This document shows positions 14,361 to 21,065 of a DNA stretch of 25,221 nt, in pieces. The stretch comes from a virus. Position 1 is the stretch's first letter. Each line of letters opens with the position of its first letter. The position numbers and the translations under genes were made by a program. A model generated the notes under the pieces. It was not told the DNA's origin and made no database searches. It was given only the letters and a program-made list of their open reading frames with translations. The stretch covers positions 1 to 25,221 of the IMG/VR virus record IMGVR_UViG_3300031759_000135. One strand, 5' to 3'.

Positions 14361-17305
14361 ATGGAATCAATCTCCATTGTGTTGACTGCTTGAGAAGATA
14401 TACCAGTATCGTAAACGGCTTCACTGGAAAGTGTAGTAGTTGTTACGAGTTCGCTGCTGACATTCAAAGTGTTTGTAGACTGAGACGTTACGTTTGCAAC
14501 GTACGCCAGCAAACTGCTGACGGTAATAAACGCAAGGAACTGCTGACGAGTTGTTGCCGTTCCCATTGCAATGAAGTTGACCGAGAGTTGCCCAACGCTC
14601 GGAAAGAACGCTGATGCTGTACCACTTGCGGTAAAGGTTGTTGTACCAGAACCTGTCCCATTCTGTACAACTGTTCCCGTGCTGGTTGCACCAAAGACAA
14701 AGCTTCCTGTACCAACCTCGGGGCAAACAACCAGCGCAGTTGATGATGCGGTAAAGGTTGACGTACCTGTGCCAGTTGCAGACAGGGAGACAATTGCGCT
14801 TGCTGCGCCAGCAAATTGATAGGTGCCGGTGCCGGTCTCAATTGCAATAACCAAACCAGTACCGGAACCATTGAAGGCTCCGCTTCCTGATGCAGTACTT
14901 GGCTCAACGAGGACAGCAGAGGAAACAGCGGAGAATCCAAATACGCCAGCGGCGGTTGCAAACTCCTCAACCGTTGCGGAAGAAATTCCCAGATAAGCCG
15001 AGACAAACGCTGCGCTCGCAGGGACGATAGTGCTAGCAGTACTTGCTCCGTTGTAATTGAAGCTGGCAGATCCCGTCTCCGGCACCACCACCGTAGCGGT
15101 AGCAGTTGCGGAGAAATCAAACGACTCAGTTGCAGTAGCGGGAACAACAACCGTGGCAGTTGATGATCCCGAGAAACTGTACGACCCTGTTCCCACATAT
15201 GGCAGGAACCATATTGCGGTTCCACTTCCAGCAAACTCGTAGGTACCAGATCCGCTAGCGGAGAAAACAAGACCAAGTGCAGACCCGCTAAAGTTGTACG
15301 TTCCAGTTGCGGTGGCAGGAACAACGATAAGTCCAGCAACAGAAGCAGAGAAGCCAAACGATCCGCTTGCGGTTGAGGGTTCAACCAGCGTAGCCGTTGA
15401 TACTGCGGTAAAGGCAAACGCTTCAGCAGCGGTTGCGCTTTCAACCGTGGTTGCTGTTGATGTTGCGGCAAATCCAAATGTTGCTGCCGCAGTTGCAAGA
15501 ACAACTATTGTTGCGGTAGATGATGCGTTGTAACTAAAAGATCCGGAACCGATCTCTTGTGCTACAACTGTAGCCGTCGATGTCGCCGCAAACGATGCAG
15601 AGAAAGTTCCCGTTGCTGAGATTGTTGTAACTGCCGTACTTGTTGCCGAGAACGAGTACGTTCCGCTCGCAATCGAGGGTTCAACAACAGTTGCGGTCGA
15701 AACAGCAGTGAAGGCAAACGCTCCGGCTGCGGTAGCTGACTCGACTGTTGTTGCTGTGGATACGCCAGCAAATCCAAACGCTGCGGCAGCGGTCGCCGTT
15801 TCTACCGTGGTAGCAGTTGAGACTCCTGAGAAACTAAACGCTGCGGTAGCGGTCGCAGGCACAACAACCGTTGCCGTGGACGACGCGCTAAAACTGAATG
15901 ACCCAGACGCGGTTGCGGGAACCACAACTGTTGCGGTGGATGATCCTGAGTACGAGTACGTTCCTGTTGCTGTTGCTGGAACCACAACCGTTGCTGTTGC
16001 GCTTCCAGCAAAATTGAATGAACTTGCGCCCGTGGCCGTAATAACAACAGTTGCCGTAGATGCACCAGAGAAGCTGTAGGTACCTGTTGCAGTAGCGGGC
16101 ACCACCACGATGGCAGTTGCTGACGCTGAGAAACTGTATGCGCCAGATCCTGTAGCGGGCAGAACATTAACGCCAGTACCAGAACCAGAGAACGCGAAGC
16201 CAGATGAACCCGTACTTGGCTCAACAACTGTCGCCGAAGAAACGCCAGCAAATCCAAACGCTGCTGCTGCTGTTGCGTTCTCAACCGTTGTTGCTGTAGA
16301 TACAGCGGTAAATGCCAAAACCATCGCAGCAGTTGCTGGGATAGTGACAACACCTGTTGCCGTTCCCGAGAATGCAAATGATCCAGTCCCGGTGAAATTG
16401 TCAATGACAACAGAAGTAACCGAGCCACTGCTTGCTTGAGTATCTGTGGCAGTGCGCGAGAATCCAACAGAACGTCTAAGAGTGTCGGAGCTTGCTTGTG
16501 TGTCGCTTGCGCTGCGCGAGAATCCAACGGAGCGCGATACAAAATCACTTGAGCTTTGTGTGTCGCTCGCAGAACGCTTGTACGTTCCTACCGTGCTAAG
16601 AGAGTCAGAGCTTGCCTGAGTATCAGTAGCGGTTCTTTTGGCAACCGTGACGCGAGTGACCGTATCGGAGCTTGCTTGCGTGTCCAAAATGGTTCTTGAA
16701 TATGTTGCAACACGACTTGCGGTATCGCTGGAAGTTTGTGTGTCGCTTGCAGAACGAGAAAACGCGACATTGCGCGTGATCGAATCTGATGAAGATTGGC
16801 TATCTGCAACGGAACGAGTAAAACTAGATTTTGTATTTACTGAATCCGATGACGCTTGTGTATCTGTTTGAGTGCGAGAGAACGCGACGAATCGCGTGGC
16901 GGTATCGCTTGACCCTTGTGTGTCGTTAGCAGCACGACGCGAAACCGTAACTCTGACAAGAGTATCGGTTGACGCTTGAGTATCCGAAACAGAACGAACA
17001 GTTGTCGCAACTCGCGTGACGGAGTCAGACGATGCTTGAGTATCCGTAATAGAACGAGCAAACTTGACCGCTCGCGTAACGGTGTCTGAGCTAGCCTGAG
17101 TATCTGTGGCAGTACGGCTAGCTGTTACAACGCGGGTGACAGAATCTGTACTAGCCTGAGTATCTGTAGCGGTACGTTTGGCAACTGTAACGCGGGTGAC
17201 AGTGTCTGAGCTTGCTTGAGTATCTGTGTTGGTACGAGTGTATTGTTTGGGAAGCTTGCCAGACCCATAAGGTACGCCCGCGTAAGTTGCGCCTCCGTAT
17301 GCCAT
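14357..17305 (-). CDS. 982-residue tail fibre made of 45 twenty-residue repeats
   Basis: A long fibrous protein. Residues 1-23 (M-A-Y-G-G-A-T-Y-A-G-V-P-Y-G-S-G) look like a phage fibre head-end motif. Residues 24-303 are 14 units of 20 residues with core R-[ST]-x-x-D-T-Q-A-S-S-D-[TS]-V-T-R. Residues 307-925 are about 31 units with core x-G-[TS]-[FY]-x-F-x-x-x-S-T-A-T-V-V-x-P-A-T-[AG]; one unit is 19 residues long. Residues 940-979 are four 10-residue units. Almost no Lys, Cys, Trp or Pro apart from the conserved ones, and no catalytic motif. Repeats of this kind form beta-solenoid or extended beta shafts, so a long tail fibre or whisker is likely. It abuts the collar-domain fibre gene (four bases apart) and overlaps the next gene by four bases. 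Confidence 0.7.
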   Translation of the reverse strand: MAYGGATYAGVPYGSGKLPKQYTRTNTDTQASSDTVTRVTVAKRTATDTQASTDSVTRVVTASRTATDTQASSDTVTRAVKFARSITDTQASSDSVTRVATTVRSVSDTQASTDTLVRVTVSRRAANDTQGSSDTATRFVAFSRTQTDTQASSDSVNTKSSFTRSVADSQSSSDSITRNVAFSRSASDTQTSSDTASRVATYSRTILDTQASSDTVTRVTVAKRTATDTQASSDSLSTVGTYKRSASDTQSSSDFVSRSVGFSRSASDTQASSDTLRRSVGFSRTATDTQASSGSVTSVVIDNFTGTGSFAFSGTATGVVTIPATAAMVLAFTAVSTATTVENATAAAAFGFAGVSSATVVEPSTGSSGFAFSGSGTGVNVLPATGSGAYSFSASATAIVVVPATATGTYSFSGASTATVVITATGASSFNFAGSATATVVVPATATGTYSYSGSSTATVVVPATASGSFSFSASSTATVVVPATATAAFSFSGVSTATTVETATAAAAFGFAGVSTATTVESATAAGAFAFTAVSTATVVEPSIASGTYSFSATSTAVTTISATGTFSASFAATSTATVVAQEIGSGSFSYNASSTATIVVLATAAATFGFAATSTATTVESATAAEAFAFTAVSTATLVEPSTASGSFGFSASVAGLIVVPATATGTYNFSGSALGLVFSASGSGTYEFAGSGTAIWFLPYVGTGSYSFSGSSTATVVVPATATESFDFSATATATVVVPETGSASFNYNGASTASTIVPASAAFVSAYLGISSATVEEFATAAGVFGFSAVSSAVLVEPSTASGSGAFNGSGTGLVIAIETGTGTYQFAGAASAIVSLSATGTGTSTFTASSTALVVCPEVGTGSFVFGATSTGTVVQNGTGSGTTTFTASGTASAFFPSVGQLSVNFIAMGTATTRQQFLAFITVSSLLAYVANVTSQSTNTLNVSSELVTTTTLSSEAVYDTGISSQAVNTMEIDSI
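14369..14488 (-). repeat. C-terminal array of four 10-residue units
   Basis: Codes for residues 940-979: T-S-Q-S-T-N-T-L-N-V, S-S-E-L-V-T-T-T-T-L, S-S-E-A-V-Y-D-T-G-I and S-S-Q-A-V-N-T-M-E-I. The period is exactly half of the 20-residue repeats before it. Confidence 0.65.
14531..16387 (-). repeat. Repeat array B: about 31 units of 60 bp
   Basis: Codes for residues 307-925. Consensus T-G-T-Y-S-F-S-G-S-S-T-A-T-V-V-V-P-A-T-A. Aromatics at positions 4 and 6 and the V-V-V-P strand are the most constant. A second variant (A-A-A-F-G-F-A-G-V-S-T-A-T-T-V-E-S-A-T-A) recurs among the common form. One unit (T-G-T-Y-N-F-S-G-S-A-L-G) is one residue short. Confidence 0.9.
16397..17236 (-). repeat. Repeat array A: 14 units of 60 bp
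   Basis: Codes for residues 24-303 of the repeat fibre. All units are exactly 60 bp. Consensus core D-T-Q-A-S-S-D-T-V-T-R. Units 1-2 and 10-11 share an identical protein stretch (D-T-V-T-R-V-T-V-A-K-R-T-A-T-D-T-Q-A-S) yet differ at about 10 of 60 bases by my count. Confidence 0.9.
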
Positions 17306-17309
17306 ACGG

Positions 17310-18230
17310 TTAGGTTTTGATTATGAAATTAAGAACTTGATAATACAGCGAGGCAGCGTTTACCGTCAAAGACGGGATGGTCAATGCGGGGATACTGTGG
17401 GTGTGGGTTATTTGCGTAGCACCCGTTGAACCACCGCCCGCAAAACTGTTGAGCGAAGAACTAGCCGAGCTCGTTGTTCCCGTTCCCGTGTTGTTTGCTA
17501 CCGTTGTTGTAGAAAACGTCTTTCCAGATACACGCAACGTATCAACCGGAGCCGTTGGAGAGGTTCCCACTCCATCGTTTGCGCTTAGTGTGTTTTGAGT
17601 TCCTAACCCAATCGGTATGCGTTCGCGCATGTCGGGGATGTTAAAAGTCGTTGAGCCATCGCCGACGCCATAGGTGGTTCCGATAAGCGCAAACAACGTA
17701 GCGTACGTTGTGCGAGAAACCTGCGAGCCATCACACAACAACCAGCCGCTTGGTGCAGTTGATGCTGCGTAGGCTTGAACTGATCCGGTCGGTGGTCCTA
17801 ATTGCACCCACGTTCCTGGCGTACCGGCAGCAGTACATACCCAGAGCGTGTTGTTTGAGTCCGTCCAAAATTGACCGACAACATATGTTCCTGTTGTCGG
17901 AGCGCCTGCGGTACCGCCAACATTTGCGGGCGAGAAGTCTACGTTTGTCGGTCCATGAATCCAGTTCGTTCCCGTAAACGTCACGCCCGATGTGGACTCT
18001 TGTGCGCGGGTTACGGTGCCAGTCGTTGCGCCAGAGGTATACGCGGTGAGATACATTATCTCTTCGCTTGTGGTATCTGGTTGCGCGACAATGACTGCGT
18101 AGTTCGGTGACGCAATCGTAGGAAACGACGGAGCACTAGAGAAGGTAATTGTTGTCGTAGACGTAGACGACAACGTAATGCTAATCCCGGATGCGGCTCC
18201 CGAGATATTGTTGTAGCGAACCCTTGGCAT
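17310..18230 (-). CDS. Tail fibre protein with phage tail collar domain
   Basis: 306 residues. Residues 149-210 are a clear tail collar domain (Phage_Collar type): G-S-V-Q-A-Y-A, then P-S-G-W-L-L-C-D-G-S, T-T-Y-A-T-L-F-A-L-I-G-T-T-Y-G, G-D-G-S-T-T-F-N-I-P-D-M-R. Residues 1-100 are a Ser/Thr-rich beta head, with F-W-T-D-S-N-N-T-L-W-V-C (121-132) between them, often seen in fibre proteins. The C-terminal 60 residues include H-T-H-S-I-P, a His motif common after collar domains. Such proteins form trimeric short fibres that bind host surface. AAGGAGCACGG before the ATG is a strong ribosome site, just after a terminator-like hairpin. Confidence 0.85.
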   Translation of the reverse strand: MPRVRYNNISGAASGISITLSSTSTTTITFSSAPSFPTIASPNYAVIVAQPDTTSEEIMYLTAYTSGATTGTVTRAQESTSGVTFTGTNWIHGPTNVDFSPANVGGTAGAPTTGTYVVGQFWTDSNNTLWVCTAAGTPGTWVQLGPPTGSVQAYAASTAPSGWLLCDGSQVSRTTYATLFALIGTTYGVGDGSTTFNIPDMRERIPIGLGTQNTLSANDGVGTSPTAPVDTLRVSGKTFSTTTVANNTGTGTTSSASSSLNSFAGGGSTGATQITHTHSIPALTIPSLTVNAASLYYQVLNFIIKT

Positions 18231-18243
18231 CCGTGCTCCTTAC

Positions 18244-18274
18244 AAAAATAGTGGGAGAGGTTTGCACCCCTCCC
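18244..18274 (-). terminator. Rho-independent terminator inside the tail-fibre run
   Basis: On the minus strand GGGAGGGG, a TGCAAA loop, and CCTCTCCC form eight pairs (one G-U), followed by ACTA and five Ts. It lies between the 234-residue tail gene and the collar fibre gene, which still has its own ribosome site right after it. Likely attenuates rather than ends transcription. Confidence 0.65.
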
Positions 18275-18282
18275 TATATAGC

Positions 18283-18987
18283 TTACGAGAAAGTGATCTG
18301 GAACGTAAGCTGCAATGTATCCGCTGAAGTAATAACTGCAGTTGCACTAAGTACGGTGCGGTCGTACATCGTTCCAGATGGAGTACCGGCAACGGTCTGA
18401 ATGGAGATGTTGTCAAACATTCCCGCCTCAGCAATCGTCACCGTGGTACCACCGTTGATGTTACCGGCCACCGACGTAGCGGTTTGCTGGTAGACGTTGG
18501 TGGTGTTAGAACCTGTACCCAACAAACGCTGACCTGATGCTGCGCCACGAACCTCAGTGATTGGGCTACCCGTACCACCACCAAGAGCAGTATCACCCAC
18601 GGCTGCGGCAGTCGAGCCGGTCCCGATGCCGAGGTACTTCATGAATGGCGTCGTGGTTGGAGTCGCAGTTGCGAGGTAGTTTGCAAGCGCGGTCTTGCCA
18701 ACAGTCGTGATGATCTTGGCAGAGCGCCATGCGCCTGTCTCAATGCCATCGCCGTTGAAACGACGGATGTCCCACGATCCAATCATCAAACCAGCAGGCA
18801 ACTGCTCGCCAATTTCTGGACCCCAGACACCGTACATTTTCTCCCAGTCTTTCCGGTAGAAAAGATCGTTCTGGTAGATCTGCTCTAGGCGTTCGCCTTG
18901 AGTTGTCTCGGTTGAGTTGTGCCAGATATTTAACAGACCCTCGTAGGTCAAGTTTGTTGGAGTTCTGCCGTTAAGCAAAGCAGTCAT
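18283..18987 (-). CDS. Tail fibre-like structural protein
   Basis: 234 residues. The first 85 residues are helical/mixed (Y-E-G-L-L-N-I-W-H-N-S, E-R-L-E-Q-I-Y-Q-N-D), unlike the beta-rich fibres. From residue about 88, K-I-I-T-T-V-G-K-T-A-L-A-N-Y-L, then K-Y-L-G-I-G-T-G-S-T-A, D-T-A-L-G-G-G, E-V-R-G-A-A, T-I-A-E-A-G-M-F-D and a final T-L-Q-L-T-F-Q-I-T-F follow the order of a widespread tail protein fold. The plus-strand protein at 3158-4693 carries the same elements split by a long insert. The ATG is preceded by AAAAGGAATAGGT and lies two bases after the upstream stop. Probably a fibre or adaptor; exact role unknown. Confidence 0.65.
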   Translation of the reverse strand: MTALLNGRTPTNLTYEGLLNIWHNSTETTQGERLEQIYQNDLFYRKDWEKMYGVWGPEIGEQLPAGLMIGSWDIRRFNGDGIETGAWRSAKIITTVGKTALANYLATATPTTTPFMKYLGIGTGSTAAAVGDTALGGGTGSPITEVRGAASGQRLLGTGSNTTNVYQQTATSVAGNINGGTTVTIAEAGMFDNISIQTVAGTPSGTMYDRTVLSATAVITSADTLQLTFQITFS

Positions 18988-18989
18988 AC

Positions 18990-19127
18990 CTATTCCTTTT
19001 CCCCGTCGCTTTGCGCCACGGTTTCCTCAATTGTAATTACGACATTTGATGCGGCTTCACCAGGGATGATGACCGTTCCTACAGCAGTACCAACAAGTTC
19101 GTGAACTGCTCCTTCTTCTTCTCCCAT
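18990..19127 (-). CDS. 45-residue acidic peptide, unknown
   Basis: A short gene with a strong AAAGGAG ribosome site seven bases before its ATG and a stop two bases before the next gene's start. It begins M-G-E-E-E-G-A-V-H-E-L-V and continues G-T-V-I-I-P-G-E and V-V-I-T-I-E-E-T-V-A, ending in an acidic/Lys tail. The alternating hydrophobic pattern suggests two beta strands. No match to a family is recognised. The packing and ribosome site make it more credible than the overlapping frame at 19079-19192. Confidence 0.5.
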   Translation of the reverse strand: MGEEEGAVHELVGTAVGTVIIPGEAASNVVITIEETVAQSDGEKE

Positions 19128-19192
19128 GACTGCTCCTTTGATTGCCCGTCGAACGTAGGGTTCGACTCAATGTTCGAGATAACAAGTGCCAT
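19079..19192 (-). CDS. Possible 37-residue peptide overlapping the 45-residue gene
   Basis: ATG three bases after the stop of the 121-residue tail gene; reads M-A-L-V-I-S-N-I-E-S-N-P-T-F-D-G and ends K-K-K-E-Q-F-T-N-L-L-V-L-L. It overlaps the 45-residue frame by 49 bases and has no ribosome site, though coupling to the upstream stop is possible. It fills an otherwise empty stretch in a tightly packed operon, which is the main argument for it. Confidence 0.35.
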   Translation of the reverse strand: MALVISNIESNPTFDGQSKEQSWEKKKEQFTNLLVLL

Positions 19193-19195
19193 GGA

Positions 19196-19561
19196 TTACG
19201 ACAGCGACAAAGTGACGGCACCCGAAGCGAAGGCAACGGTTGCACCGGAAGGCACTGAGGCCACGCCCGACACAGTACCTCCGCCAAGATAAGTCCCGCC
19301 CGTTGATGCCGAGTAGATGCCAAAGTATGGAACACCAGAAGCTTCAACTGGCATACCAGTAAAGTTTTGTGCGTTCGATGAAGATTGCGAACCACCTGAT
19401 GCAGCAGCCCAAGTGATTGACTGGCGTGCGTATGAGCCACCAGTTACTTCAGAACCCGAGCCCGTAGTACCGGGGTCAGTTGTGAACAACGCCAAGTACT
19501 GGGTTCCAGTAAACACTGAACCGAGCATTGTGTTGGCAGATGTTGGGTTAAGACGTGCCAT
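19196..19561 (-). CDS. Small tail fibre-type protein
   Basis: 121 residues with Y-L-A-L-F-T-T-D-P-G (22-31), S-E-V-T-G-G-S-Y-A-R-Q (37-47), and V-P-Y-F-G-I-Y-S-A-S-T-G-G-T-Y-L-G-G-G (77-95). This L-A-L-F-T-x-x-P, E-V-x-G-x-x-Y-x-R, G-I-x-x-A-x-x-G-G order is a familiar short phage tail-fibre protein pattern, common in actinophages. GGAGGG lies upstream of the ATG at normal spacing. It opens the minus-strand fibre cluster that continues to the 982-residue protein. Confidence 0.75.
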   Translation of the reverse strand: MARLNPTSANTMLGSVFTGTQYLALFTTDPGTTGSGSEVTGGSYARQSITWAAASGGSQSSSNAQNFTGMPVEASGVPYFGIYSASTGGTYLGGGTVSGVASVPSGATVAFASGAVTLSLS

Positions 19562-19629
19562 GCTGAAACCCTCCAGGGCTTAGTTAACTTCCTAGATGGT
19601 ACAGCCCTTAGCGGGTTCAGGCTACTAAA

Positions 19630-19863
19630 TCAAGCATATTCCGGCCACGACCATCGGCCAGAATCTTTTGCGCTAAGTAGTGCTTGTGCTTGAAGCTCAG
19701 GTGGTAGCGGTGATCGAGGGTCAGTCTCTCCAACAATCTTTGTGTCGGGAAGTCGTACCTCAAGAATAATGTATGGGTTATTGCAAGGAACAAGGTGGGC
19801 AAGAATCTTGCACCCATGTTCTTGCGCCTCGTCAAATAACTTGTAATAACTCTTCACATCCAT
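19630..19863 (-). CDS. Hypothetical 77-residue protein
   Basis: I do not recognise this protein. It starts M-D-V-K-S-Y-Y-K-L-F-D-E-A and contains a hydrophobic core I-L-A-H-L-V-P, Y-I-I-L-E-V-R-L-P-D, then L-P-P-E-L-Q-A-Q-A-L and a terminal G-R-W-S-W-P-E-Y-A. No membrane segment, no metal motif. It begins eight bases after the upstream stop with a weak ribosome site. A 72-residue frame over the same bases looks less protein-like. The 68 bases downstream of its stop, before the next gene, hold only that gene's ribosome site and no convincing terminator. Confidence 0.5.
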   Translation of the reverse strand: MDVKSYYKLFDEAQEHGCKILAHLVPCNNPYIILEVRLPDTKIVGETDPRSPLPPELQAQALLSAKDSGRWSWPEYA

Positions 19864-19871
19864 AGGCTACT

Positions 19872-20153
19872 TTATTTGTTCTTTTGGTGTGCTGAGTTAT
19901 TACGAACATTCATTTGATATTGCCGAGTAACAGATGCAACCTTTGAGTTGTAGTCACGCATTGCTCGTGTTATCTGTGACTTTGTTCCGGGGTATGCATT
20001 GTTCCACACCAACTCAAACTGCCACTTATCAAAGCCAATAACGATATTCATTTGACCGACGTTCGAGAATCCGTTAAAGAAACCGTTCTCGTAACCTTCG
20101 TTATAACCGCGTTCGTATTCTTGCTTCTTGACCGAATGGAATGATTGTCCCAT
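19872..20153 (-). CDS. Hypothetical 93-residue protein with aromatic-Gly repeat
   Basis: Residues about 11-31 (Y-E-R-G-Y-N-E-G-Y-E-N-G-F-F-N-G-F) repeat an aromatic-x-x-G step about every four residues, a feature found in several small phage proteins of unknown role. It is followed by F-D-K-W-Q-F-E-L-V-W and a basic, Asn/Gln-rich C-terminus (A-M-R-D-Y-N-S-K, R-Q-Y-Q-M-N-V-R). GGGGAG upstream of the ATG is a strong ribosome site, which supports this gene over a competing frame that runs through it. Could be nucleic-acid binding given its basic end; not established. Confidence 0.6.
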   Translation of the reverse strand: MGQSFHSVKKQEYERGYNEGYENGFFNGFSNVGQMNIVIGFDKWQFELVWNNAYPGTKSQITRAMRDYNSKVASVTRQYQMNVRNNSAHQKNK

Positions 20154-20162
20154 GTTCTCCCC

Positions 20163-20423
20163 TTATTGACATGTTCTATTTTTATTTGACCAAAGTTCCT
20201 GCACGAGTAATTGATGAATGTCGACACCTCGTGGCGTGTTGTGAGATCTTTCTTCCACTGGCTGCCCCAGTAATCCACATAGATATGCGGTGAGGTCTGA
20301 ACCTGACCGCCCTGATACTGCAAAGGCAATGTGGTCAACCCAGTCAAACAGATCGCGCACATAACTTTGAGCATGTCGTTCCTTACTCGTGCTTACTTGT
20401 AAGGCGACGAAGTGCTGACACAA
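20163..20423 (-). CDS. Hypothetical 86-residue protein; start uncertain
   Basis: The frame contains D-L-F-D-W-V-D-H-I-A-F-A-V (24-36), S-G-S-D-L-T-A-Y-L-C-G-L-L-G-Q-P-V-E-E (40-58) and H-Q-L-L-V-Q-E-L-W, an amphipathic helical composition typical of small phage proteins. Its stop falls just before the next gene's ribosome site. The start is a problem: TTG at 20423 overlaps the upstream HNH gene by 41 bases, and an internal GTG near 20360 lacks a ribosome site. A competing frame (20048-20374) has a better ATG with AAGGA but would overlap the 93-residue gene by more than 100 bases. I favour this frame on composition. Confidence 0.45.
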   Translation of the reverse strand: MCQHFVALQVSTSKERHAQSYVRDLFDWVDHIAFAVSGRSGSDLTAYLCGLLGQPVEERSHNTPRGVDIHQLLVQELWSNKNRTCQ

Positions 20424-20685
20424 TCCCGACGTGTTCTACTGCTGCTGCTTGTTCCCCATAAGAGAGATAAGGGAGAAGATCAAGACGGCGAGCGTCAAAA
20501 AGCTGATGGCAAACAACACAAAGAGGAACAACGTCAATAGCACGAACGACACCATCCACCGGATCATGTGTCCTCCCAATGGTATGTGCCGCTTGTACTG
20601 TGTCCTGTGATCCACAGACTCGGCAGTTTCTTTCCTGAGCCACCTTCGCTCGTGCTGCTTTCCAGTCTCGCCTTACAGCCATCAT
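20383..20685 (-). CDS. HNH endonuclease-like protein (small)
   Basis: 100 residues. C-R-V-C-G at 21-25, A-A-H-T-I-G-R at 32-38, D-V-V-P-L-C-V-V-C-H at 51-60 followed by F-D-A-R-R-L-D-L-L-P-Y-L. This is a zinc-containing HNH plan: CxxC, a His, then CxxCH; the usual central Asn is not obvious (Asp 51 sits near its place). Small HNH proteins of this size are frequent in early regions of phages and may nick DNA for recombination or act on host DNA. ATGA overlap with the upstream gene. It is the second HNH gene in the window and not closely similar to the first. Confidence 0.65.
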   Translation of the reverse strand: MMAVRRDWKAARAKVAQERNCRVCGSQDTVQAAHTIGRTHDPVDGVVRAIDVVPLCVVCHQLFDARRLDLLPYLSYGEQAAAVEHVGIVSALRRLTSKHE

Positions 20686-21047
20686 TGGTTCTCTGTGTAT
20701 GGCATCATGGACAACTCGGCTCGAACTGCAGCGCCATAACTTCTGCCAATGTCAATGCGTGTTTCAATTGATCTCACCGTAGCGCGCAGGTGTCTGACCA
20801 AAGCCTCTGCCACTAGCGCATCACCCTCAAGATCTCCAGCGGAAAGACGAGCCTCGTGTTTGCGAAGATCCATAGAACCTTCGGCTTCAACGAACGCCTT
20901 ACTCTCTGCAAGGTTGGCAGCATGACGCTTGCGTACAGCGTCAAGCTCTGCGCTTTGCAAAGCATTGACGGTTATGTCTAAGTCCTTGCCAAGATCGGCA
21001 AGGTGATTGACAACCTTCTGTGGTGTAAGCAAGGAATGGTGTGCCAT
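20682..21047 (-). CDS. Helical hypothetical protein
   Basis: 121 residues, nearly all predicted helix by composition: V-V-N-H-L-A-D-L-G-K-D-L-D, A-L-Q-S-A-E-L-D-A-V-R-K-R-H-A-A-N-L-A-E-S-K-A-F, then S-M-D-L-R-K-H-E-A-R-L and V-R-H-L-R-A-T-V-R-S-I-E-T-R-I-D-I-G-R-S-Y-G. Long amphipathic helices with Arg/Glu pairs suggest a coiled-coil oligomer. AAGGAG is eight bases before the ATG. It lies directly downstream of the SSB-like gene and upstream of the HNH gene, so a role in DNA recombination or replication is plausible by neighbourhood only. Family not recognised with confidence. Confidence 0.6.
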   Translation of the reverse strand: MAHHSLLTPQKVVNHLADLGKDLDITVNALQSAELDAVRKRHAANLAESKAFVEAEGSMDLRKHEARLSAGDLEGDALVAEALVRHLRATVRSIETRIDIGRSYGAAVRAELSMMPYTENQ

Positions 21048-21065
21048 GCCGGTAGCTCCTTGTTA

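Noticed and set aside
14488-15504. 338-residue minus-strand frame, Leu/Gln/Arg-rich
   Set aside because: Out-of-frame reading of array B on the same strand; composition is a by-product of the repeats and the 982-residue frame explains the region fully.
14531-17236. 60-bp periodicity considered as CRISPR or DNA satellite
   Set aside because: The period is coding (20 codons), units diverge mostly at synonymous positions, and there are no unique spacers between constant repeats.
14571-17598. Several long plus-strand frames rich in V-A-V-A-G-T-T-T-V-A-V
   Set aside because: They are the antisense of the 60-bp repeat arrays; a stop-free unit stays stop-free in every copy. No ribosome sites, and they are broken at array edges.
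19562-19629. Possible terminator or promoter in the gap before the 121-residue tail gene
   Set aside because: Only short stems (AGGGCT with AGCCCT over a loop of more than 20 bases) and no T-run or spaced promoter boxes.
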